Below, piece by piece: positions 55,504 through 61,839 of a stretch of 64,000 nt of DNA. Below the pieces are notes generated by a model. The model was given only the letters and a program-made list of their open reading frames with translations. It had not been told where the DNA came from and did not search any database. Made by a program: the position numbers and the translations under genes. This DNA comes from an uncultured Prochlorococcus sp. (GTDB lineage: Bacteria > Cyanobacteriota > Cyanobacteriia > PCC-6307 > Cyanobiaceae), in assembly GCF_902616385.1 (NCBI RefSeq), contig NZ_CACMSM010000002.1, forward strand, positions 56,927 to 120,926, written 5' to 3'. Each line of letters starts with the position of its first letter. The stretch's first letter is position 1.

Positions 55504-56595
55504 ATGTTAAAAGCAGGTATTATTGGATTACCAAATGTTGGAAAATCAACTCTATTTAATGCACTTGTAGAAAATGCTAAGGCCCAAGCGGCTAATTTTC
55601 CCTTTTGTACTATAGAACCTAATAAAGGCATAGTTTCAGTCCCAGATCAAAGGTTGCAAGAGTTAGGCAATTTAAGTTCTAGCCAAAATATTATCCCAAC
55701 AAAAATTGAATTTGTAGATATCGCAGGACTTGTAAAAGGAGCTAGTAAAGGCGAAGGTTTGGGAAATAAATTTTTATCAAATATTAGGGAGGTTGATGCA
55801 ATAGTTCATGTTGTAAGGTGCTTTGAAGATAGTGATGTAATTCATGTTTCTGGAAAGGTAGATCCCCTGGATGACATAGAGATAATTAATCTGGAATTGA
55901 ATTTAGCTGATTTATCTCAACTCCAAAAAAGAAGAGAAAGAATTAAAAAACAGGTTAGAACTAGTAAAGAGGCAGCTAAAGAAGATACCTTACTAGAAAA
56001 AATTGAAGAAGAGCTAGAGAAAGGCCTTTCAGTTAGATCAATATCTTTGAATGAAGAAGAAAATTTAATAATTAAGCAATTAGGCTTCCTTACTGCTAAA
56101 CCAATTATTTATGCAACTAATTTGAATGAAAATGATTTAGCTGAAGGTAATGATTTTTCATCAACAGTTCAGAGTTTTGCAAGCAATGAAAATACAGAAT
56201 GTATAAAAATATCAGCGCAAGTCGAATCTGAATTAATAGAGTTAGAACCAGAAGATAAAAAAGACTACCTTATTGGCTTAGGAGTAGAAGAAGGGGGATT
56301 AAGTTCATTAATTAGATCAACATATAAATTATTGGGATTAAAAACTTATTTCACTACTGGAGAAAAGGAGACAAAAGCTTGGACAATAAAAGATGGGATG
56401 ACTGCGCCACAGGCAGCAGGAGTAATTCATACTGATTTTGAAAAAGGATTTATAAGAGCTCAGACAATTTCGTATCAAAATTTAATTGATTCAGGTTCAA
56501 TTGCCAATGCAAAAACTAAAGGTCTTTTAAGAAGTGAAGGTAAGGAATATATTGTTAACGAAGGTGATGTAATGGAGTTCTTATTTAACGTTTAG
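55504..56595 (+). CDS. ychF: Redox-regulated ribosome-binding ATPase YchF
   Basis: This Obg-family NTPase of 363 aa binds ATP and the ribosome and affects stress responses. It shows the P-loop GLPNVGKSTLFNALVENAKA near 8, switch DIAGLVKGASKGEGLGNKFL near 74, specificity loop YATNLNEN, and a C-terminal TGS domain with TTGEKETKAWTIKDGMTAPQ and IRAQTISYQ. It is divergent from the adaptor gene with 144 bases between them. Confidence 0.97.
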   Translation: MLKAGIIGLPNVGKSTLFNALVENAKAQAANFPFCTIEPNKGIVSVPDQRLQELGNLSSSQNIIPTKIEFVDIAGLVKGASKGEGLGNKFLSNIREVDAIVHVVRCFEDSDVIHVSGKVDPLDDIEIINLELNLADLSQLQKRRERIKKQVRTSKEAAKEDTLLEKIEEELEKGLSVRSISLNEEENLIIKQLGFLTAKPIIYATNLNENDLAEGNDFSSTVQSFASNENTECIKISAQVESELIELEPEDKKDYLIGLGVEEGGLSSLIRSTYKLLGLKTYFTTGEKETKAWTIKDGMTAPQAAGVIHTDFEKGFIRAQTISYQNLIDSGSIANAKTKGLLRSEGKEYIVNEGDVMEFLFNV

Positions 56596-56603
56596 AAAGT
56601 CTC

Positions 56604-56762
56604 TTAAGGCTTGCTATTTTGCTTTTTGAATTTAAATTCAAAAAATGAAATTAATAAAATTAAGATACATCCTAAGCAACTTCCTATTAACCCAAAAACA
56701 ATGGTTGTAAAGCCATCATCGTAGCCATATTGTAGTTGTGGTAAGTGAGGGGGTATTGGCAT
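56604..56762 (-). CDS. Small membrane protein, 52 aa
   Basis: The product starts MPIPPHLPQLQYGYDDGF, continues with one strongly hydrophobic helix TIVFGLIGSCLGCILILLIS and ends in a basic tail FKFKKQNSKP. Its ATG shares one base with the stop of the gene at 56762-56923 (TAATG), strong evidence that both are translated. The function is unknown. It ends 9 bases from convergent ychF. Confidence 0.6.
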   Translation of the reverse strand: MPIPPHLPQLQYGYDDGFTTIVFGLIGSCLGCILILLISFFEFKFKKQNSKP

Positions 56763-56923
56763 TATTTTTCAACAGAATTTTCAATATCTTCCAGTAAATG
56801 TTTAGTTGATCTACTAAAACCATTAGTTTTTAAATAGTTTTGAGCCTCTCTAAATTTTTCAGCTACTCTTTTTGCATAAGGAGTATTCATGGAATTTTGA
56901 GTCATGTTGAAAATGCGACTCAT
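56762..56923 (-). CDS. Small soluble hypothetical protein, 53 aa
   Basis: This reading frame starts MSRIFNMTQNSMNTPYAKRV and continues AEKFREAQNYLKTNGFSRST, KHLLEDIENSVEK. It is helical, basic then acidic, with no membrane segment. An internal Met (codon 7 or 12) could be the true start. The stop overlaps the next ATG as TAATG, so the two small genes form a coupled pair. No function is recognised. Confidence 0.6.
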   Translation of the reverse strand: MSRIFNMTQNSMNTPYAKRVAEKFREAQNYLKTNGFSRSTKHLLEDIENSVEK

Positions 56924-57066
56924 TTTATAATCTGATTTAGGTAACCCCTTGATAAGTATTCAAAAATACAAGAATATAAAAATAGGATTTTTTACTTACT
57001 AAGAAATTTATTGTGAAAAGTTCTTGATTCTCAAAATAAAGTTTTTTCAAATTATAAAAATTGACA

Positions 57067-57352
57067 ATGACAAATATATTATTAATTCTTTTTTTTTGTA
57101 CTTTTATTTTTATTACTTTTTTATTCAAAACGAAATAGAGGATTAGCCCAAAAAACAACAATTAGTCCAACTTATGTACCTTTCTTAAAAGAACAAGAAT
57201 TTAATCCTGATATAAGTACTGATAATTGGGATTTACACAAACTTAGATTAGATAAATTTAAAAGATCACAATATAAGGGATTAACTTTCTTCGTAAGTTC
57301 AGAAAATAAAATTTACTATCTTTCTGAAGAAGGGGATAAGGTTTATTGCTAA
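57067..57352 (+). pseudogene. Small membrane-anchored protein gene interrupted in a poly-T run
   Basis: ATG at 57067 opens MTNILLILFF, then the frame runs into a stop after about 24 codons. A second frame, one base over, continues VLLFLLLFYSKRNRGLAQKT and ends SSENKIYYLSEEGDKVYC at TAA 57350-57352 with no start of its own. The two meet at a run of nine T (about 57088-57096). Removing one T joins them into a 94-95-residue protein with an N-terminal helix and a soluble domain. This is either a frameshift mutation, slippage at the run, or a sequencing error. Confidence 0.6.
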
Positions 57353-57405
57353 CAGGTGTAATTAATTTTATAAATAAGAAAAGCCGATAGAAATTAATAA
57401 TATTA

Positions 57406-57657
57406 ATGAAGTATTTTTTTTTATTATCAGAAAAGTTCTATAAGTTTATCGAATGGGAGTGGAATACTTTAAAAAATCTAAGAAGAACAAAAAGAAAGAA
57501 TTTTTTTCTTATAGGATCATTTGCGTTATTTAGTTTATTCTCTATTCTTTTTGTAATATTTTCTCCTCCTATCGCTTTTGGATTGTTATTTGGAGAGGGA
57601 TTAAAATTTAGTACTTTTTTTATTTGGATATGGATTTTAAATTTGAAGTTTTTTTGA
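57406..57657 (+). CDS. Small membrane protein, 83 aa
   Basis: This unrecognised protein has a polar N-terminus with LSEKFYKFIEWEWNTLKNLR and RTKRKNFF, then two closely spaced hydrophobic segments (FLIGSFALFSLFSILFVIFS; PPIAFGLLFGEGLKFSTFFI), so a hairpin in the membrane is likely. It follows the poly-T-interrupted gene by 54 bases on the same strand. Confidence 0.5.
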   Translation: MKYFFLLSEKFYKFIEWEWNTLKNLRRTKRKNFFLIGSFALFSLFSILFVIFSPPIAFGLLFGEGLKFSTFFIWIWILNLKFF

Positions 57658-57715
57658 AAATGTATAATTTGTTTCCCGAGATTATTTAAAATTAAGAATA
57701 TAAAAAATTTATTTT

Positions 57716-57931
57716 ATGCCAAAAATATTCAAACAAAATAAGTTCGCTTTGTTGGGAGCAAATATATTAATAATTTTACTTTGGGTAACTATATCTTCCT
57801 TTTTGATGAATTTATTTCAAAGTGAAAATGCCCCATTTTATATGTATAAAATTTCTTTTTTAATCAGATTCCTTCCTCCTATTTGGGTTACATGGTTCCT
57901 TTGGATAAAAAGAGGCGGTTTAAAAAGATAA
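57716..57931 (+). CDS. Small membrane protein, 71 aa
   Basis: This is an unrecognised two-helix protein: KFALLGANILIILLWVTISS near 10-29, a short polar loop QSENAPFYMYKI, then FLIRFLPPIWVTWFLWIKRG and a basic end. It follows the 83-aa gene by 58 bases. A terminator stands about 94 bases downstream, so this may be the end of a transcript of small membrane-protein genes. Confidence 0.5.
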   Translation: MPKIFKQNKFALLGANILIILLWVTISSFLMNLFQSENAPFYMYKISFLIRFLPPIWVTWFLWIKRGGLKR

Positions 57932-58024
57932 ATTACAAAAGCATTTTTACGGATTTAATAAAAAAATAAATCAGTTAAGATCTGAAGGCTTACTTGAAAT
58001 TTTCATGTAAGAATTAGGTAATTG

Positions 58025-58063
58025 AGAGATTGTTTTTAGCTAAGAAACAATCTCTTTTTTTTT
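58025..58063 (+). terminator. Rho-independent terminator after the small membrane-protein genes
   Basis: An 11-bp perfect stem AGAGATTGTTT (58025-58035) and AAACAATCTCT (58045-58055) encloses a 9-base loop, followed by eight T (58056-58063). It would end plus-strand transcripts from the genes at 57406 and 57716. Confidence 0.88.
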
Positions 58064-58081
58064 ACAAATATTTTTTCTCAT

Positions 58082-58117
58082 AAAAAAGTGTTTGTCAGCA
58101 TCCCTATTGACAAACAC
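58082..58117 (-). terminator. Rho-independent terminator of the hli operon
   Basis: GTGTTTGTCA (58088-58097) pairs perfectly with TGACAAACAC (58108-58117) around a 10-base loop. On the minus strand the stem is followed by a run of six T (complement of 58082-58087). It lies just past the end of the 59-aa gene that closes the minus-strand hli operon. Confidence 0.85.
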
Positions 58118-58140
58118 TCATGACGATCATTTTTTAAAAA

Positions 58141-58320
58141 TTAAACAGGCAATCTATTGTCAATTTCGATTACTCCAGAATCCATAAGACGGCCGATCTT
58201 AACAACTAAAGCCATATCTAATCTTGAAAATTCAGATTGATGGTTAGTTATCCAATCAAGTTCAGAAAGAGTTATAACTCCCAAAGTATTTACTTTAAGA
58301 AAAAGTAAGCCTAAATTCAT
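58141..58320 (-). CDS. Conserved hypothetical protein of the hli operon, 59 aa
   Basis: It starts MNLGLLFLKVNTLGVITLSE and continues LDWITNHQSEFSRLDMALVV and KIGRLMDSGVIEIDNRLPV. It is a compact soluble protein with hydrophobic N-terminus and no clear transmembrane segment. It is the last gene of the minus-strand operon, 1 base after the hli stop at 58322, and just before a terminator. The function is unknown; the tight linkage suggests a role in the same light-stress response. Confidence 0.7.
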   Translation of the reverse strand: MNLGLLFLKVNTLGVITLSELDWITNHQSEFSRLDMALVVKIGRLMDSGVIEIDNRLPV

Positions 58321-58321
58321 T

Positions 58322-58450
58322 TTAAAAAATTCCTGGGATTATCCATCCGAATAAGCCATAATTTACAATTAATGCAAATAAGCCCATCATTGCCATTCTT
58401 CCATTAGTTCTCTCGGCGTTTTGCCAATAAGTTGTTTTTGAATTTTCCAT
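58322..58450 (-). CDS. hli: High-light-inducible protein, 42 aa
   Basis: This is a one-helix chlorophyll-binding protein. It starts MENSKTTYWQNAERTNGRMA and shows the Hlip core ERTNGRMAMMGLFALIVNY with the Glu, Asn and Arg used for chlorophyll and helix pairing, ending GWIIPGIF. Hlips protect photosystem II assembly intermediates and dissipate energy. ATG lies at 58448-58450. It is the third hli in this operon. Confidence 0.93.
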   Translation of the reverse strand: MENSKTTYWQNAERTNGRMAMMGLFALIVNYGLFGWIIPGIF

Positions 58451-58484
58451 TTTTCTGATTTGTAGAAATTTTAAATAGTAGGTT

Positions 58485-58745
58485 TTAAACGAAACCAGGA
58501 ATTATTTGACCTGTTGTTAGGTATGCTCCAACAGCAGCAATTAATCCAAGCATTGCGAATCTGCCGTTAAGAGTTTCAGCAACAACTTTTTCTTTTTCGA
58601 TTGTTTTGACTTTTGTGTTTGTGTTTTTCATTTGATTAGAAGATGAATAGTTTAAATTTTCGTTTTGAAATTGCTTGGTTAAATAAGCAACGAGGATGGC
58701 TGTAAAGAATACAATTACGGCTAAGAAACCTGAAAGTGGACTCAT
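58485..58745 (-). CDS. hli: High-light-inducible protein with an extra N-terminal helix
   Basis: This 86-aa protein begins MSPLSGFLAVIVFFTAILVA, an extra membrane helix unusual for Hlips. A polar linker at about 27-50 follows, then the Hlip helix VAETLNGRFAMLGLIAAVGA and the ending YLTTGQIIPGFV. I place the start at 58743-58745, where ATG shares one base with the upstream hli stop (TAATG). A longer frame upstream lies within the preceding hli gene. TGQIIPG is the multicopy-type Hlip signature. Confidence 0.9.
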   Translation of the reverse strand: MSPLSGFLAVIVFFTAILVAYLTKQFQNENLNYSSSNQMKNTNTKVKTIEKEKVVAETLNGRFAMLGLIAAVGAYLTTGQIIPGFV

Positions 58746-58951
58746 TAAAAAATGCCAGGAATAATTTGTCCGGTTGACACGTAAGCACCTACTAACGCAA
58801 CAAGGCCAATCATTGCCCAACGACCGTTAACTTTTTCTGCATTTTGTGGGTAGCTGTCGTAAGAAACAGACTCATCTATGTAAGGACGTGTCTCAGTAGG
58901 AAACATATTCTGTCTGCCACCTGACTCAGTAGTAACGTTTGAATTAGCCAT
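58745..58951 (-). CDS. hli: High-light-inducible protein, 68 aa
   Basis: The N-terminal 38 residues are polar (NVTTESGGRQNMFPTETRPY), then comes the Hlip helix EKVNGRWAMIGLVALVGAYV ending STGQIIPGIF. It is the first gene of the operon hli-hli-hli-59aa on the minus strand. Its stop TAA overlaps the next ATG by one base, so the second hli is translationally coupled. Confidence 0.93.
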   Translation of the reverse strand: MANSNVTTESGGRQNMFPTETRPYIDESVSYDSYPQNAEKVNGRWAMIGLVALVGAYVSTGQIIPGIF

Positions 58952-59256
58952 TAAAGTTGTGTAATTGTTAATTAATGTAACACTACTATTAACAAATGTA
59001 AAGTATTAAGCCGAAATTAAGTTATTTTCAAAATATTTACTACATAGCTGTCACAGAATCGTGCCATATACATTTAAATAGATGTTTTTTAAGGCTTGCT
59101 ACGCTTTAAAGATTGGCTCGAAAACTATTGAGAGTTCAATTTGTTGTTTAAGTATTTATTTTTAAATCCTTAGAAAGATATCAAAATGGTAGAAAACACT
59201 ACATCATTCTGAAATTTGAATAATTAGTTTTTAGATATAATTTATTTCACTTTATT
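58952..59256. other. Intergenic region between divergent hli genes
   Basis: These 305 bases separate the minus-strand hli operon from the plus-strand hli at 59257. They contain no reading frame of note and presumably carry both promoters. TATAAT at 59236-59241 fits the plus gene. On the minus side AT-rich sequence near 58960-58990 offers several possible -10 boxes. No light-response element could be assigned. Confidence 0.45.
59236..59241 (+). promoter_or_regulatory. Possible -10 box of the plus-strand hli gene
   Basis: TATAAT lies 15 bases before the ATG at 59257, so the transcript would have a very short leader. A TTTGAA at 59215-59220 could act as a weak -35 element at 15-base spacing. 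Confidence 0.4.
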
Positions 59257-59385
59257 ATGGAATTCGCAAAAAAAATCATGACCGAAAAAGCTGAAAAGCT
59301 TAATGGTAAAGCAGCAATGCTTGGAATGTTTGCACTTGTAGGAGCCTACTATTTTACTGGTCAAATTCTTCCAGGTATTTTCTAA
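59257..59385 (+). CDS. hli: High-light-inducible protein, 42 aa
   Basis: It starts MEFAKKIMTEKAEKLNGKAA with the Hlip helix EKLNGKAAMLGMFALVGAYY and the ending FTGQILPGIF. Instead of the common NGRxAM it has NGKAAM, that is Lys where most Hlips have Arg. It is monocistronic, followed by its own terminator. ATG lies at 59257-59259. Confidence 0.93.
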   Translation: MEFAKKIMTEKAEKLNGKAAMLGMFALVGAYYFTGQILPGIF

Positions 59386-59409
59386 TAAAAATCCTTTTTA
59401 AATTTTTTC

Positions 59410-59432
59410 AGGGCTTTATCAAGCCCTTTTTT
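59410..59432 (+). terminator. Rho-independent terminator of the plus-strand hli
   Basis: AGGGCTT (59410-59416) pairs with AAGCCCT (59421-59427) around the loop TATC, followed by five or more T. It ends the hli transcript and lies just before the convergent amidotransferase gene. Confidence 0.85.
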
Positions 59433-59449
59433 ACTGGATTATGCACTTT

Positions 59450-60187
59450 TTAATTATCTAATAATTCAAATAATTTACTTATTAGAAGCTTTCTTTTTGA
59501 AAAAGTTTTATCAATATATTTTTTATTCTCTTCCTTTAAAATTTCCTGACCATTTAAGCCTAATCCTTTAAGGACAAACTCTTTATCTTCTTTAATCCAG
59601 TTATTTATCATTCCCCCCGTCGTCTCTATATGGAATTGTAATCCGTAAGCAAAATTACCAATTCTAAAAAACTGTTCCTTACAACGTGCACTACTAGCAA
59701 TGAGTACTGCTTTTTTAGGTAATAAAATCCTATCTCCATGCCAATGTAGTACATGAAAAGGGTCTTCAAACAGTGCTTTAAAGTCTTTATTCGATTTGTC
59801 TATAAAAATTTGAGACCATCCAATTTCTGGTAATGCTTTTGGAGGTGATCCATATTTAAGAATTTCTACATCTCCCCCTGCAGCACTCGCAAGCAACTGA
59901 GCACCTAAGCAAACACCGACTATAGGTCTCTCATTTTCTAATTCTTTTTTTATAAAATCTCTTTCTAACTTAAGCCATGGATATTTTACGCTTCCAATAT
60001 CTTTAACACCCATTGGTCCACCCATAATTAAAATTAAGTCACCTTTTTTTGTTTGCGGCAGGGCGTTTTTATTATCTAAACGAATAATTTCTATTTTTAA
60101 ATCTCTTTCTTTAGCAAATTGTTCAAAAAGACCAGGCCCCTCTATTTCTAAATGCTGCAAAACTAATAGGCGTTTTATTTCCTTCAT
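59450..60187 (-). CDS. Class I glutamine amidotransferase-like protein
   Basis: This 245-aa protein has the GATase1 fold. The nucleophile region GVCLGAQLLASAAGG has Cys near 93, and the catalytic His/Glu lie in YGLQFHIETT near 182. Stand-alone proteins of this type (GuaA-like domain) act as glutaminases or gamma-glutamyl peptidases; a synthase partner is not visible. Its start overlaps the stop of the 98-aa gene by 4 bases, making it the last of a three-gene unit. Confidence 0.82.
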   Translation of the reverse strand: MKEIKRLLVLQHLEIEGPGLFEQFAKERDLKIEIIRLDNKNALPQTKKGDLILIMGGPMGVKDIGSVKYPWLKLERDFIKKELENERPIVGVCLGAQLLASAAGGDVEILKYGSPPKALPEIGWSQIFIDKSNKDFKALFEDPFHVLHWHGDRILLPKKAVLIASSARCKEQFFRIGNFAYGLQFHIETTGGMINNWIKEDKEFVLKGLGLNGQEILKEENKKYIDKTFSKRKLLISKLFELLDN

Positions 60188-60480
60188 TCACTTTCCATTA
60201 TTTCAGCTGATTCAGAACAGACATTAACGCTAAACCACTTCATTGCCGACCAAGTATCTTCTTGGTATGTACCTGCTGCAATACTTACAAAACAATCATT
60301 TTCATACCAACTTCGATAACTGGGAGTTACTCCCGTTCCTTTTAATCTATTTTCTAAGCCTTTTCCATATTTTTTAATAACAAGATTTATAGCTTCATTC
60401 TCAATTTCTCTTTGCTTTTCATCAGCAAAACCTCCTAGGGGAGTAAAAAAAAGAATTGATGCAATAAGTAAACGTATCAT
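60184..60480 (-). CDS. Exported small hypothetical protein, 98 aa
   Basis: It has a signal peptide MIRLLIASILFFTPLGGFAD with probable cleavage after GGFA. The mature 79 residues contain KKYGKGLENRLKGTGVTPSY and ENDCFVSIAAGTYQEDTWSA, with two cysteines that may form a disulfide. No family was recognised. It overlaps the amidotransferase start by 4 bases and follows the 96-aa gene by 12. Confidence 0.65.
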   Translation of the reverse strand: MIRLLIASILFFTPLGGFADEKQREIENEAINLVIKKYGKGLENRLKGTGVTPSYRSWYENDCFVSIAAGTYQEDTWSAMKWFSVNVCSESAEIMESE

Positions 60481-60492
60481 TGAGTCTTTAGT

Positions 60493-60783
60493 TTATATGT
60501 AGCTGATTTCATATTGATTAATTAATTTTTTAAAATCATCTACTCTATTTTGTCCATTTTTTAATGGTCTTGAGGAGTCAAGAACGGCTGCACAACATAA
60601 TTGCCAGCAAGATTTTTCATCTAGTCCCAATTTCGTGCATATATGTTTTGGAGCTTTGATAACTGTATTTATTTCTGCAATATGTTGAGTGGTTTCCCAT
60701 AATTCTCCTTCAAGAAAATCAATTTCAATACTTGATAATAATTCTGTAGCAACGTAATCCTTAATTAGTTCAGTTAATTCCAC
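60493..60783 (-). CDS. Conserved hypothetical protein, 96 aa
   Basis: This acidic helical protein starts MELTELIKDYVATELLSSIE, with EIDFLEGELWETTQHIAEIN. It contains a cysteine cluster CTKLGLDEKSCWQLCCAAVL that could bind metal or be a redox site. No membrane segment or signal peptide is present. It begins the three-gene minus-strand unit ending in the amidotransferase. Confidence 0.6.
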   Translation of the reverse strand: MELTELIKDYVATELLSSIEIDFLEGELWETTQHIAEINTVIKAPKHICTKLGLDEKSCWQLCCAAVLDSSRPLKNGQNRVDDFKKLINQYEISYI

Positions 60784-61295
60784 GATATTTTATTAAAGCA
60801 GAGAAGTTAAATAATCTCTTAGTATTTTTTATAGCAGGAAAAAAGAGGAACTAGTTTCTACCTCATCTTGAATATCCTGTAGATTTTAATAGACTACATC
60901 ATTTCGTATTGATCAAGTTTGGTTTTTAATTTTGTTGCTTGTTTAATCAATGACAAAGCTTCTTTTCTTCCAATTGAATTATTAGCCTGGACTATAAGAT
61001 CGGCGTATTTCTTTGCGATTTTTTTCCATAATTTAAGATATGTAAATACCGTTTTTGAATCTTGAAACTAGCGAGTCACAACTAGAAGTAGATAAGGAGT
61101 CAACGGTTAAAACCTCAGAGTCAACAAATTGGAACGGGTTAACTCGTGTTTTTAATTTATAATCAATCAATAAAAAAGCTGTTGGTATCTACGATTACAT
61201 TGTTTTCAAACCCTGATTTAATTTAAAGTTATCCATGAATTGAATTGGAGATTTTTAATCATATTTTTAACGCAATTAATAAAAGACCTAATTTA
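60784..61295. other. 512-base region with only gene remnants
   Basis: No intact gene is seen. A decayed minus-strand frame lies at 60894-61067 and is listed separately. To its right the bases GAGTCAAC occur twice (61097-61104 and 61118-61125) with a third partial GAGTCACA at 61073. Beyond that the DNA is stop-rich in all frames. It looks like degenerating accessory sequence. Confidence 0.45.
60894..61067 (-). pseudogene. Remnant of a small helical protein
   Basis: Between in-frame stops at 61068-61070 and 60894-60896 the minus strand reads FQDSKTVFTYLKLWKKIAKK, YADLIVQANNSIGRKEALSL, IKQATKLKTKLDQYEMM. It looks coding (balanced charges, amphipathic helices) but has no ATG or GTG before the core, only TTG codons late in it. 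It is either a truncated gene that lost its start or one using a rare start. Confidence 0.4.
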
Positions 61296-61523
61296 CTAAT
61301 TACCTAAACCTAGAGGAGCCCAAAGAGTTGCTTCAGAACCTATAACAGGGACAATTCTTGTAGTTTTTGCATTAGAAACTTTATTTTTAACAATAGGAGT
61401 ATCTTGTTCTCCTAAAGCTGCCCATAAAGTTGATTGATGAGCGATAACTGGTTGAACTTTTAATGGTTGAGATTGAAAAGAAGGCTTTTGGGTTCTTACA
61501 AGTTGGTCTCCAAAAAAGGCCAT
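61296..61523 (-). CDS. Small protein with a duplicated PVI..TLWAxLG motif
   Basis: The 75-aa frame contains two copies of one motif, PVIAHQSTLWAALG at 25-38 and PVIGSEATLWAPLG at 59-72, 34 residues apart. The underlying codons differ widely, so similarity has been kept at protein level, which argues for a real gene. The motif does not match any family I know. Its ATG at 61523 lies inside the nirA-like fragment, so the natural start is uncertain and may be a later codon. It has no signal peptide or helix. Confidence 0.55.
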   Translation of the reverse strand: MAFFGDQLVRTQKPSFQSQPLKVQPVIAHQSTLWAALGEQDTPIVKNKVSNAKTTRIVPVIGSEATLWAPLGLGN

Positions 61524-61677
61524 ACCACTTTAAACGCATTTGCAAATCTACTTCATCCATCTCTTCCCACCCTTTAAGAGCGTAATCATCTAACTCTTCA
61601 AAAATTTTCAGACCATCTTTCTCAGCCTTTTGCTTTTCAATCTTATTTAATTTTTTATCATTCAAATAATATTGCAT
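61501..61677 (-). pseudogene. nirA: N-terminal fragment resembling ferredoxin-nitrite reductase (NirA)
   Basis: From ATG 61675-61677 the frame encodes NKIEKQKAEKDGLKIFEELD and GWEEMDEVDLQMRLKWYGLF, then WRPT. This matches the remembered start of cyanobacterial NirA (NKxExxKAExDGL, GWExMDE, RLKWLGxFFRP). The similarity stops at about 61501, where NirA should continue with the PGKFMLR segment. The frame then reads unrelated residues to 61387 while the repeat-protein frame takes over. No siroheme or cluster domains follow. It is a remnant or a tiny derived gene. Confidence 0.6.
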
Positions 61678-61839
61678 ATTAATTTTTTTTCTTTTATTCT
61701 TAGGAGATTTTAGACAATTTAATGTTTCCTCATATACAAATGTCAATAAATATTGATTATTTATTTTTGACACCGAATTCCATATTTTTGGAAACTCTTA
61801 AGCTCATAGAAATAAAGGCTTTTTTTTAGGCTGGATCAC

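Noticed and set aside
56937..57161. Minus-strand 74-codon frame beginning MLFFGLILYFVLNK
   Set aside because: It arises from A/T-rich runs opposite the split membrane-protein gene, and its composition is just Phe, Leu, Lys, Asn and Ile without structure.
58746..58820. Upstream extension of the middle hli gene (MGNDWPCCVSRCLRV)
   Set aside because: It lies inside the preceding hli gene in another frame. The ATG at 58743-58745 gives a TAATG overlap and a normal protein.
61097..61125. Two GAGTCAAC repeats 21 bases apart, as a possible CRISPR or regulatory array
   Set aside because: There are only two and a half copies of eight bases with no regular spacer. No CRISPR-like array or cas gene was seen in the window.
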